The notes beneath the pieces are model-generated. The model had not been told where the DNA came from. It saw only the letters and a program-made list of their open reading frames with translations, and did no database searches. A DNA stretch of 64,000 nt from an uncultured Candidatus Saccharibacteria bacterium. Lineage in GTDB: Bacteria > Patescibacteriota > Saccharimonadia > Saccharimonadales > Saccharimonadaceae. Below, piece by piece: positions 23,601 to 30,581 of the stretch. A program made the position numbers and the translations under genes. Numbering within the stretch: position 1 is the first letter of the stretch; the number at the start of each line of letters is the position of its first letter. The stretch spans positions 32,716 to 96,715 of the forward strand of contig CAOLNK010000004.1 in the NCBI GenBank assembly GCA_948477625.1, in the 5' to 3' direction.

Positions 23601-24121
23601 CGACTGGTCCTTATACCACAGTGACCCAACAACCACTTGGCGGTAAAGCTCAGAACGGTGGTCAGCGCTTTGGAGAAATGGAGGTGTGGGCCCTCGAAGC
23701 TTACGGTGCGGCCACGACCTTGCAGGAAATGCTCACGATTAAGTCAGATGATGTCTACGGACGTGCAAAGGCTTATGAGTCTATCATCAAACGTGAACCA
23801 ATTGAGGGGCCAAAACTCCCAGAAGGTTTCAATGTCTTGGTGAAGGAGTTCCAAGGGCTTGGCCTAAAGGTGGATTTGCTTGACCATGGTGAATCAACTG
23901 ACGCTGGCGAAGTGATTGAAAAGACTTCCCGCGAAATCGAAAAACAACATGATGATCGTTTGATTTACGCCCAGCACGGCAATCAAAACTTTGAAAATAC
24001 TTTAGTAGACTTGGATGACGAAGAAGCTAAAGAAATGCTGGATGATGAGGGGATAGAAATAACAGAGGCAGAAGATTTGGACGAGCTTGATGCCAATACT
24101 GACCTCGGAGAGGAGTTGTAA
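20642..24121 (+). CDS. rpoB: RNA polymerase beta subunit
   Basis: 1159 aa, short for bacterial RpoB, lacking the large lineage-specific inserts. Recognisable blocks: fork/rifampicin region S-Q-L-S-Q-L-M-D-E-V-N ... L-A-H-K-R-R-L-S-S-M-G-P-G-G-L (about residues 415-445), the E-T-P-E-G block, the G-E-K-A-K-D-V-R-D-T-S block and C-terminal G-G-K-A-Q-N-G-G-Q-R-F-G-E-M-E-V. Promoter TTGATT-N17-TAAAAT (TAAAAT at about 20594). The ATG at 20642 lacks a clear ribosome binding site; a GTG at 20720 behind GAGAGGAAA is an alternative start. Overlaps nothing and is followed by rpoC after 1 nt. Confidence 0.97.
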   Translation: MASHAHKFVTVIFGARDYQPLKREETVSKVAKSAADGARVFFTEGDQALPIPDLIAHQKDSWEDFIKSGLREVFNELNPIDDYTGQKLSLRFKDYYFKTPAEDEKTAKYNLSTYAAPLHVQVELTNKVTGEVKEQDIYFGDYPWMTDRATFIINGTERVVVSQLIRSAGVFFTADEMNGKRYYGAKVIPGRGAWLEFETTASGCINVKIDRRRKIPVTTFLKALGIAKDEEIREKFAEVDNGPISYINATLEKDTATGQSAALLEVYRRLRPGDLATVENAKSMIERAFFDYRRYDCSRVGRFKLNRRLGYDTPNDAAHRTLQMKDVIAIISEIIRLNNTQDAPDDIDSLSNRRVKLVGELVQRQFRLGMLRLQRNILDRMSMVSPEDVTPSQLLNSRPVVAAVKEFFSSSQLSQLMDEVNGYAELAHKRRLSSMGPGGLTRERAGFDVRDAHPTHYGRICTVETPEGGNVGLVLNLATYARVNEYGFIEAPYRVVKNGKVTDEVVYVDADTENDMIIADASVKLNDKGEFAEDWVSARVKGSPTQVASSLVTHIDAAHKEILGTSASLIPFVEKNRVDRSLMACAMQKQAVPLLKNDAPTVGTGIEHVVAMNTSQVVIAEGAGEVVKADGVNVVVKYKDGEKEYKVEHFEKTNDDRCYNQRVKVVRGQKVKQGDILIEGASVNDGELALGKDLLVAFMPWRGYNMDDAIVISSRLVEDDKLTSINIKDFDVEVRETKLGPEQVTRDIPNVPEKSLRHLGEDGIVVVGSEVMPGDILVGKITPKGEQELSSEERLLRAIFGEKAKDVRDTSVRMNGSSMGKVVGVRVYTREQGHELKAGVLMQIKIYVAEMRKISVGDKIAGRHGNKGVVSRILPVEDMPFMEDGTPIDVLLSPMGVPSRMNLGQLFEIHLGMAARALGYKVATPPFNGVTDETISEQLEKAGFSADGRVQLYDGLTGEPFNERTSVGVMHMLKLHHMVEDKIHARSTGPYTTVTQQPLGGKAQNGGQRFGEMEVWALEAYGAATTLQEMLTIKSDDVYGRAKAYESIIKREPIEGPKLPEGFNVLVKEFQGLGLKVDLLDHGESTDAGEVIEKTSREIEKQHDDRLIYAQHGNQNFENTLVDLDDEEAKEMLDDEGIEITEAEDLDELDANTDLGEEL

Positions 24122-24122
24122 A

Positions 24123-27100
24123 ATGGCTTGGATGGACAATTTTATCAGCGCCAACGACTTTGACTCAATTCGCTTGAGTGTTGCCAGTAAAGAAGATATT
24201 CTAAACTGGAGCTATGGTGAAGTCTTGAAGCCGGAAACGATTAACTATCGTACCCAAAAACCAGAACGCGACGGTTTGTTCTGTGAACGTATCTTTGGCC
24301 CAGTCAAAGATATCAACCCACATGATTCTAAACTCAAGGGCGTGCGCTCACGCGAAGCCGCCGTTGACAAGGAAGGCAACTTGGTGACCAAATCTATCGC
24401 TCGTCGTGAGCGTATGGGCCACATCACCCTGGCTGCACCAGTGGCACACATCTGGTTTATGCGCGGTACGCCATCAGCGCTGAGTGTGTTGCTGAACTTG
24501 ACTGTCAAGAACATTGAGAAAGTGGTTTACTTTGCTTCGTACTTAATTGTCGACGCACAAGACGAAAAAATTGCGCAGACCTTGGCTGACCTTGAAGCCG
24601 AGACCACTGCTGCTCGCGAAGCTATTCGTTTGCGTTACGAAGAAATGGCAAAGGACGCTAACGCGAATATCACTGCCTTAGCCGATGAGCAAGCAAAAGA
24701 GTCGGAAGCTCTTGAAACCGAATATCTCGCCAAGAAGAGCGCGCTCGAGAAGATGCAGAAGGGTGCAGTGATTAGTGAGCAAGAATACCGTAATCTCCCT
24801 GAAGACTATGAAGATTTGATTGAAGTGGAGATGGGTGCTACTGCTATCAAGAAATTGTTGGATGAGATTGATCTCAAGACTATGATTTCTGAGCTCCGTG
24901 AAGAAGCTGAAGCTAGTAAAGGCCAGAAGCAAAAGCGCGTGATGAAGCGCCTTAAGGTGCTTGAGGGCATGGAATCCGCTGGCATCAAGCCAGTTGACCT
25001 TGTGATGACTGTAGTGCCGGTGATTCCACCAGATCTACGTCCAATGTTGGTCTTGCCTGGTGGTCGCTTTGCAACGTCTGACCTCAATGACCTTTACCGT
25101 CGCGTAATTAACCGTAATAACCGTTTGCGCAAGTTGCTCGAGCTCAACGCTCCGGCTGTGATTTGCCACAATGAAATGCGTATGTTGCAAGAGGCGGTGG
25201 ATGCCCTGATTGACAACTCAGCCGTGCATGGTAGCCGCAGTGCGAGCGCACAAAATGGCCGCCGCAAACTCAAGAGTATCTCTGATCTTCTCAAGGGCAA
25301 GCAAGGTCGTTTCCGCCAGAACCTTCTCGGTAAGCGCGTAGACTACTCTGGTCGCTCCGTGATTGTGGTTGGTCCTGAACTAAAATTGAACGAATGTGGT
25401 TTGCCAAAGCAAATGGCGCTCGAACTCTTTAAACCATTTGTGATTTCCTGGTTGATTGCTAATGAGCACGCAGCCAACATTCGCTCGGCCACTCGTATGA
25501 TTGATGCTGGCGAAGCCGTAGTGTGGGATGGTTTGGATGAATGTATCAAGGGCAAATATGTCTTGCTCAACCGTGCTCCATCGCTTCACCGCTTGTCAGT
25601 ACAAGCCTTCCAGCCAAAGTTGATTGACGGTAAGGCGATTCAGCTACACCCGCTCGTAGCCTCTGGCTTTAACGCTGACTATGATGGTGACCAGATGGCA
25701 GTGCACTTGCCGTTGTCTGATGCGGCTCAAGCCGAAGCTGCTGAGTTGATGTCGGCCGGCAAGAACCTCTTGAAACCAGCTGACGGTGCTCCAGTACTTG
25801 CGATTTATCAGGACGTGGTGCTCGGTATCTACTACTTGACTTATGACAAGCCAGGGACCGCCACCAAAGAAGTGAAGCCCTTTAGCTCCGTCTATGAAGC
25901 TGAGATGGCTTACGATCAGGGCTTGATTGCCTTGCAAACCCCAATCCGCGTGTTCGCTAAGGGAGAAATTCGCAATACCACACTCGGCCGCGTAATCTTC
26001 AACGAAGTCCTGCCGAAAGAATATCCATATGATAACGCCGTGCAGACTAGTAAACAGCTCAAGCGTGTGATGGCTGAGATCTTTGATAACTTTGGCCCTG
26101 AGGCTATGGTGAAGACCGCCGATGCCGTGAAGAATCTTGCCTTTGAGTATGAAACTATTGCTTCGGTTTCGACCGCAAAGGATGACTACCCAACTTATCC
26201 GGAAATCGATGACTTTATCGCGGAAGGCGATGCTAAGACTGCTCTCATTCAAGAGCAGTTTGACCAAGGTTTGGTGACGGAAGATGAACGTTACAACTTA
26301 ACCGTAGCCAACTGGCGCGATATCGATAAGAAGATTTCCGACTTCCTTAAGAGCAAACTTGCCGATATGGATACCGACATTGCGGTGATGGTGAACTCTG
26401 GTGCTCGTGGTAGCATCTCTAACATCAAGCTCGCTTCGGCGGAGATTGGTATCATGGTGGATATCAACAACAACGAAATCGAGCTCCCAGTGAAGTCGAG
26501 CTACAAGAAGGGCTTGAACACCCTAGAATCCTTTATCGCCACCCGAGGTGCGCGTCAAGGTCAGGTGTCTACGGCTCTCCGTACCGCCGACTCTGGTTAC
26601 CTCACTCGTCGCTTGGTAGATGTGGCACAAGACGTCTTTACTACTGAAGAAGAAGAAGCGGCTGATCCAGGTTTTGCCGTCTACAAGAAGGAAAGCGAAT
26701 ACACCGGTATCGGCTTTGCTGCTCGGATTGCTGGTCGCTATACCGCTGAACCAGTACCAGGCTATGTGGATGCTGATCAACTAATTAGCCAGGAAATTGC
26801 TAAGCAAATCGAAGATGATGAGAGCATCGACAGCGTGAAGATTCAATCCGTGCTGACGACCACGGCGATTAGTGGTGTGCCACGCAAGGCTTACGGTGTC
26901 GATATGTCTACCCGTGAACTCGTGGAAGCCCATCAACCAGTAGGTGTGATTGCTGCCCAGTCTCTCGGTGAACCAGGTACCCAGCTCACGCTCGATACCA
27001 AACACGGTTCTGGTGTGGCTGGTTCTGGTGCTATCGCTCGCGGTCTTCCGCGTGTGGAAGAGTTGCTCGAAGCTCGCGCACCAAAAGGTCAGGCTTATAC

Positions 27101-27989
27101 AACGCCAATCGCTGGTGTGGTGGAAGTTTGGGAAGATAATAATAAATACATCACTCAGATTACCCCAGAAGCTGGCGAAACTATCCGCTTTGACTTGGAT
27201 GGCCGCAAGGCAACCGTGAAAGACGGCGCTAGTGTGCAAGCTGGTGACGTCTTGGCCGACAAGGGCAAAGGCAAAGAGCCACTTATCTCTCCAGTGGATG
27301 GTAATGCTCAGCTCACCAAAGATGCTATCGTCGTGGTGGCTAATGCTGGTGGCGCAGTGCGTGTGGAAATCCCAGGCGATGCTGAAATGTTGGTGAAGTC
27401 GGGTGACCGTCTTGAAGCTGGTGACCGCTTGACCACTGGTTCCTTGAACCTCCAAGACCTCTTGAAGTACAAGGGCGCCGAAGAAACCGCTCGCTACATT
27501 ATGAACGACGTTATCTCAGTGTATGCCGCGCAGGGTCACGAAATCTCTGCTAAGCACCTTGAGATTATCGTCCGTCAGATGTTTAGCCGCGTAATGATCG
27601 ATGAGGCTGGTGATTCCACCTTTGTCTCAGGCGACATCGTTTCGAAGGCCGCGATTATCACGGAGAATCAGCGCCTTGAGGCTGCAGGCAAAGAGCCGGC
27701 TACCTACGAGAGTCTACTCCTAGGTATCACCAAGGTTTCGATTTGGTCTGACTCATTCTTGTCAGCTGCGTCCTTCCAGGATACCACCCGCGTCTTGATC
27801 AACGCCGCAATTAATGGTCGTGTCGACCACTTGAACGGTCTCAAAGAGAACGTGATTATCGGCCGCAAGATTCCGGTAGGTACGGGCGTGAAGCCGCTCG
27901 AAATTACCTTGGCCGAAGACGCTGAGGAAATGGCCGAAACTGCCGATATGGCAAGCGGTCCGTCTGCCGAAGATGTTGCTGAGATGTAA
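24123..27989 (+). CDS. rpoC: RNA polymerase beta' subunit
   Basis: 1288 aa from ATG 24123 (GAGGAG 7 nt upstream; an upstream in-frame ATG lies inside rpoB). The catalytic loop reads N-A-D-Y-D-G-D-Q-M-A-V-H-L (family N-A-D-F-D-G-D-Q-M-A), with all three Mg-binding Asp kept; bridge-helix/trigger-loop and V-G-V-I-A-A-Q-S-L-G-E-P-G-T-Q-L-T are present. Both zinc sites are gone: after C-E-R-I-F-G-P-V-K-D no cysteines follow where the N-terminal zinc ribbon should be, and S-V-L-T-T-T-A-I-S-G-V-P-R-K-A-Y-G replaces the C-x-x-C-type second site. A helical insert (about 150-290) is Glu/Lys-rich. Confidence 0.96.
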   Translation: MAWMDNFISANDFDSIRLSVASKEDILNWSYGEVLKPETINYRTQKPERDGLFCERIFGPVKDINPHDSKLKGVRSREAAVDKEGNLVTKSIARRERMGHITLAAPVAHIWFMRGTPSALSVLLNLTVKNIEKVVYFASYLIVDAQDEKIAQTLADLEAETTAAREAIRLRYEEMAKDANANITALADEQAKESEALETEYLAKKSALEKMQKGAVISEQEYRNLPEDYEDLIEVEMGATAIKKLLDEIDLKTMISELREEAEASKGQKQKRVMKRLKVLEGMESAGIKPVDLVMTVVPVIPPDLRPMLVLPGGRFATSDLNDLYRRVINRNNRLRKLLELNAPAVICHNEMRMLQEAVDALIDNSAVHGSRSASAQNGRRKLKSISDLLKGKQGRFRQNLLGKRVDYSGRSVIVVGPELKLNECGLPKQMALELFKPFVISWLIANEHAANIRSATRMIDAGEAVVWDGLDECIKGKYVLLNRAPSLHRLSVQAFQPKLIDGKAIQLHPLVASGFNADYDGDQMAVHLPLSDAAQAEAAELMSAGKNLLKPADGAPVLAIYQDVVLGIYYLTYDKPGTATKEVKPFSSVYEAEMAYDQGLIALQTPIRVFAKGEIRNTTLGRVIFNEVLPKEYPYDNAVQTSKQLKRVMAEIFDNFGPEAMVKTADAVKNLAFEYETIASVSTAKDDYPTYPEIDDFIAEGDAKTALIQEQFDQGLVTEDERYNLTVANWRDIDKKISDFLKSKLADMDTDIAVMVNSGARGSISNIKLASAEIGIMVDINNNEIELPVKSSYKKGLNTLESFIATRGARQGQVSTALRTADSGYLTRRLVDVAQDVFTTEEEEAADPGFAVYKKESEYTGIGFAARIAGRYTAEPVPGYVDADQLISQEIAKQIEDDESIDSVKIQSVLTTTAISGVPRKAYGVDMSTRELVEAHQPVGVIAAQSLGEPGTQLTLDTKHGSGVAGSGAIARGLPRVEELLEARAPKGQAYTTPIAGVVEVWEDNNKYITQITPEAGETIRFDLDGRKATVKDGASVQAGDVLADKGKGKEPLISPVDGNAQLTKDAIVVVANAGGAVRVEIPGDAEMLVKSGDRLEAGDRLTTGSLNLQDLLKYKGAEETARYIMNDVISVYAAQGHEISAKHLEIIVRQMFSRVMIDEAGDSTFVSGDIVSKAAIITENQRLEAAGKEPATYESLLLGITKVSIWSDSFLSAASFQDTTRVLINAAINGRVDHLNGLKENVIIGRKIPVGTGVKPLEITLAEDAEEMAETADMASGPSAEDVAEM

Positions 27990-28006
27990 CAACGAGAACC
28001 AAGTAA

Positions 28007-28037
28007 AATAAGCAGTTTATAGTGAACTGCTTATTTT
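28007..28037 (+). terminator. Terminator of the rpoBC operon
   Basis: AATAAGCAGTT (28007-28017), 7-nt loop, AACTGCTTATT (28025-28035) and TTT. Confidence 0.9.
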
Positions 28038-28062
28038 TATTTGCAAAACTATAAAAAGGAGA

Positions 28063-28100
28063 TATAATAAACACGCCCTAGCAGTTAAGCTAGGGCTTTT
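28063..28100 (+). ncRNA. Possible very short promoter-terminator transcript
   Basis: TATAAT at 28063-28068 is followed 6 nt later by GCCCTAGC (28075-28082), AGTTAA, GCTAGGGC (28089-28096) and TTTT. If the -10 box is real, transcription would end after about 25 nt. It may equally be a leftover terminator. The rest of 28041-28175 shows nothing else. Confidence 0.25.
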
Positions 28101-28175
28101 CAATGTTCGGAGTCCATGGCTCAGTCAAGCGATTTAGAACTTTCTAGATAACCAAACTTGTGATATAACGTATTT

Positions 28176-28907
28176 ATGAAATTAGTTACAAAAACTTTAC
28201 TAGGTGCCGGTCTGGTCTGCGTGCTGATAGCGGTAACAGTCGTGTTGGCTTTGCAAATGATGAACCATCATCAAATTATGAATGCAGAAGTGCCAGTCAA
28301 TGAGCCGTCCGTGGAGACCTCTACAGAACCCGAGAATGATATTATTACCGTTGGCGGAGTAGTAGATACTGCAATTGATTTGTCTAATCCGCAGGCGTTG
28401 GCTACGGAGAGTGCATATATTGCATTGGCTCGGATTGATGCGATCGATGGCACCAATAATTATAGTGAAATTAGCCAACAGTATGTGTTGCCGTATACTT
28501 TTGGGCAGATGACAGTGCTGGATAATTATAAAGGGGAACTAACTCTTGGAGAGAAATGTGGATTTTATCGCCTAGGCGGGACATTACCAGCTGAGCAGTA
28601 TTATGCTGGGGCACTATCGCCCGAGGCTAATGCTAAACGTCAAGCAATGCAGGCCGAAGATGGCGAATCGGACGCAGGGAAATATGTGCGAGATTTGGCA
28701 GTTGGCGATATCGAGGTTGAAGCAGGCAAGGCATATCTTGTATATTTAGTGCCGGAGAACTCTTATTATGGTAAACCAGATATTTATGCGATTATTGGTT
28801 ACCAGGGTTGCTTGCGTGAAGCTCGGCAAAGGGACGGCGTTTGGCAGGTGCTGAATAATTTTACTGGTGAATGGGAAGATTTAGCGGTGATACTAGGCGA
28901 GGTATAG
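28176..28907 (+). CDS. Orphan membrane-anchored protein
   Basis: 243 aa, not recognised. N-terminal M-K-L-V-T-K-T then one hydrophobic helix (about residues 8-27), signal anchor or uncleaved signal; then a Glu/Pro/Thr-rich linker (E-V-P-V-N-E-P-S-V-E-T-S-T-E-P-E) and a folded extracellular domain of about 185 residues with G-E-L-T-L-G-E-K and Y-L-V-Y-L-V-P strands. TATAAC at 28164-28169 lies 6 nt before the ATG and there is no ribosome binding site, so it appears leaderless, unlike the other orphan genes. Its neighbour on the 3' side is cassette 7. Confidence 0.65.
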   Translation: MKLVTKTLLGAGLVCVLIAVTVVLALQMMNHHQIMNAEVPVNEPSVETSTEPENDIITVGGVVDTAIDLSNPQALATESAYIALARIDAIDGTNNYSEISQQYVLPYTFGQMTVLDNYKGELTLGEKCGFYRLGGTLPAEQYYAGALSPEANAKRQAMQAEDGESDAGKYVRDLAVGDIEVEAGKAYLVYLVPENSYYGKPDIYAIIGYQGCLREARQRDGVWQVLNNFTGEWEDLAVILGEV

Positions 28908-28941
28908 CCTCTCTGTATGTCACGTAATTACCACTCCCCCT

Positions 28942-29174
28942 TTACATGTCTAATACAGTACTAAGGCAGCGGAGGGGGAAACCGAGGTAGCGCTCGTACG
29001 GGCCATTCGACGTGTACACTGTGGAGGCATCGAAGCCGAGGCTGTAACCGCTAGGGATAGCAGAGCCATCATAGCGAGTAGATGACGCCAGCGACGACCA
29101 GTAGTGCCCAGTGAGGCCAGCGCCCCTAAAAGTACCAGCAGTGATAGCCGGATATACGTGCCCGCTGCGCACGA
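28942..29174 (-). repeat. Variable cassette 7 (long form)
   Basis: Minus strand, 233 bp. Encodes L-V-R-S-G-H-V-Y-P-A-I-T-A-G-T-F-R, then G-H-Y-W-S-S-L, long insert S-S-T-R-Y-D-G-S-A-I-P-S-G-Y, and E-R-Y-L-G-F-P-L-R-C-L-S-T-V-L-D-M with stop TAA instead of TAG. Downstream on its strand is GGTAATTACGTGACAT, the right end of the module seen after cassettes 2 and 3, while the 31-nt hairpin is missing; this suggests the module was ancestral and partly deleted here. Confidence 0.87.
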
Positions 29175-29176
29175 GG

Positions 29177-29293
29177 GTGTATAAAAATGTCAAATTGATA
29201 CACCTAGACCTGGTTTGGAACAGGGGTGATAGAACAAACATAGTGTATAAAAATGACAAATTTATACAGTTTTATATATTAATCAACTATAAT
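29177..29293 (+). promoter_or_regulatory. Duplicated dyad operators and promoter of the merR-like gene
   Basis: Two near-identical 27-nt dyads, 66 nt apart: 29177-29203 starts GTGTATAAAAATGTCAAATT and ends GATACAC; 29243-29269 starts GTGTATAAAAATGACAAATT and ends TATACAG. The second is just upstream of TATAAT (29288-29293), which is 6 nt before the ATG. Candidate binding sites for the regulator itself. AACAGGGGTGA between them repeats a motif next to cassette 1. Confidence 0.6.
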
Positions 29294-29299
29294 AAAAAC

Positions 29300-29689
29300 A
29301 TGAATAAATCCCAGTTAACAGTTAGTGATGTGAGCAAAAAATTAGGCGTTCCGAAGTATACAATTACTAATTTATGTAGTCGTGGCCTCGTACCACGGGT
29401 AAAACGCAGTAATGGTTCTCGTGTTCTCGAACCCTGGCAAGTCGACCTCATCGCTGTTTTGCTTGGCATGAAACAAGCCGGATTTCGCCCCAGAGAAATC
29501 CGCCAGTATTCTCGTCTTTTCCGGCAAGGTAAACAGACCGAAAAAGAACGTCTCGCTATGCTTACCACGCGCAAGCGCCAACTCTGGCACGAAATCGAGG
29601 CTCGTCAAAAAGCAATTGACTTTATTGAACGGCAAGAAGAAACCGCCCAGAATGACCGTAGTATAGATGAGGCTGAAAATGACGCCTAG
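29300..29689 (+). CDS. MerR-family transcriptional regulator
   Basis: 129 aa from ATG 29300; the frame stays open upstream through the cassette flank, but that part has no start signal. N-terminal winged helix: L-T-V-S-D-V-S-K-K-L-G-V-P-K-Y-T-I-T-N (residues 6-24), wing with R-S-N-G-S-R-V-L, then the MerR linker L-L-G-M-K-Q-A-G-F-R-P-R-E-I and a C-terminal coiled coil for dimerisation. No cysteine cluster for metal or drug sensing, and the effector domain is very short. Its 3' end overlaps the HD-domain gene by 23 nt. Probable self-regulation through the dyads upstream. Confidence 0.8.
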   Translation: MNKSQLTVSDVSKKLGVPKYTITNLCSRGLVPRVKRSNGSRVLEPWQVDLIAVLLGMKQAGFRPREIRQYSRLFRQGKQTEKERLAMLTTRKRQLWHEIEARQKAIDFIERQEETAQNDRSIDEAENDA

Positions 29690-30278
29690 TAGTCAAGAAG
29701 TCCTAGCTCTCCTTCGGCAGTTATCCATTAATCCAGAGAATACCTCACTCCGACATACGGTTTGCGTGGGTGATGCGGCCGCCGTGATTGCCGAAGCCCT
29801 TCAGCAAAAAGGCCAGCCACTTGATGTTGACAAGGTGCGCACCTTGGGCTACCTGCACGATATCGGCCGGCTCGTCGGTCCAGGTAGCAATCATATTATA
29901 AATGGTTATAATTTCCTCAAAGCGCAAGGTTTTGCTGACGAATATTGTAATATCTCTTTGGTGCACTCCTACCCCGAAAACAGTCCTGCCTGTGTCCTCA
30001 GTACCCCGCCCGACCCGGTGCGCGAAAAGCTAGTGCTTGATTTTCTCCCGCAACATACTTATACTCTTAGCGAGAAAATTGTAATTTTATGCGATTTAAT
30101 GTGTAAGTATAGCGTAATGACGGTTGACGAGCGCATTGTAGACGTATTAAGTCGCCATGGTACGTGGATAGGTACGCAAAATTGTATTTTGGCAATACGT
30201 CGTCTGAAATCCGAAATTGACGCACTCCTAGGCGGTAATGTCTACGATTTGTTTCCGGAAATCAAGGATAATTTGTAG
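29667..30278 (+). CDS. HD-domain phosphohydrolase-like protein
   Basis: 203 aa; ATG at 29667 overlaps the regulator gene, and a second ATG four codons later is possible. R-H-T-V-C-V-G-D-A-A-A (about residue 28) supplies the first His, G-Y-L-H-D-I-G-R (about 66-73) the HD pair, and a later V-H-S-Y-P-E (about 98) a further His; this is the metal-binding set of HD phosphohydrolases (HDIG type). Substrates in the superfamily are nucleotides, cyclic dinucleotides or tRNA 3' ends; none can be chosen. Its stop is immediately followed by the gatC -10 box. Confidence 0.75.
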   Translation: MRLKMTPSSQEVLALLRQLSINPENTSLRHTVCVGDAAAVIAEALQQKGQPLDVDKVRTLGYLHDIGRLVGPGSNHIINGYNFLKAQGFADEYCNISLVHSYPENSPACVLSTPPDPVREKLVLDFLPQHTYTLSEKIVILCDLMCKYSVMTVDERIVDVLSRHGTWIGTQNCILAIRRLKSEIDALLGGNVYDLFPEIKDNL

Positions 30279-30290
30279 TATAATATACAT

Positions 30291-30578
30291 ATGGAAGTTA
30301 ATCAGGAGACGATTGGGCATTTGGCTAAGCTGTCAAATTTTGCGCTCAGTCCAGAGCAAAGCGTGGCCCTCGAAGGGGATCTCAATAGTATTATAAGTTA
30401 TATTTCGCAACTTGACGAGCTTGACACTGATGGCGTTGAGCCAACTTATCAAGTTTTTGAAATGGAGAATGTCTGGCGGCCTGACGAAATTCAGCCCCAG
30501 GAGGCCGACCGCGAGCAACTTTTGGCACTCACCAAAGAAGTTCGTGATTATCAAATCAAAGTGCCAAAGGTGTTATAA
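30291..30578 (+). CDS. gatC: Asp/Glu-tRNA amidotransferase subunit C
   Basis: 95 aa, normal size. Small helical subunit that holds GatA and GatB together. Q-E-T-I-G-H-L-A-K-L-S-N-F-A-L near the N terminus and the I-S-Y-I-S-Q-L-D-E-L-D-T-D-G-V-E-P block (about 37-53) match GatC. TATAAT (30279-30284) is 6 nt before the ATG and no ribosome binding site is seen: leaderless type. First gene of gatC-gatA-HEPN-like-gatB. Confidence 0.93.
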   Translation: MEVNQETIGHLAKLSNFALSPEQSVALEGDLNSIISYISQLDELDTDGVEPTYQVFEMENVWRPDEIQPQEADREQLLALTKEVRDYQIKVPKVL

Positions 30579-30581
30579 AAT

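Noticed and set aside
26781..27455. 224-codon open frame antisense to rpoC
   Set aside because: Shadow of the rpoC coding sequence, no start signals and no recognisable motifs.
29111..29299. N-terminal extension of the MerR-like protein
   Set aside because: The frame is open but runs through cassette 7 flank and the operator dyads; the MerR fold starts right after the ATG at 29300.
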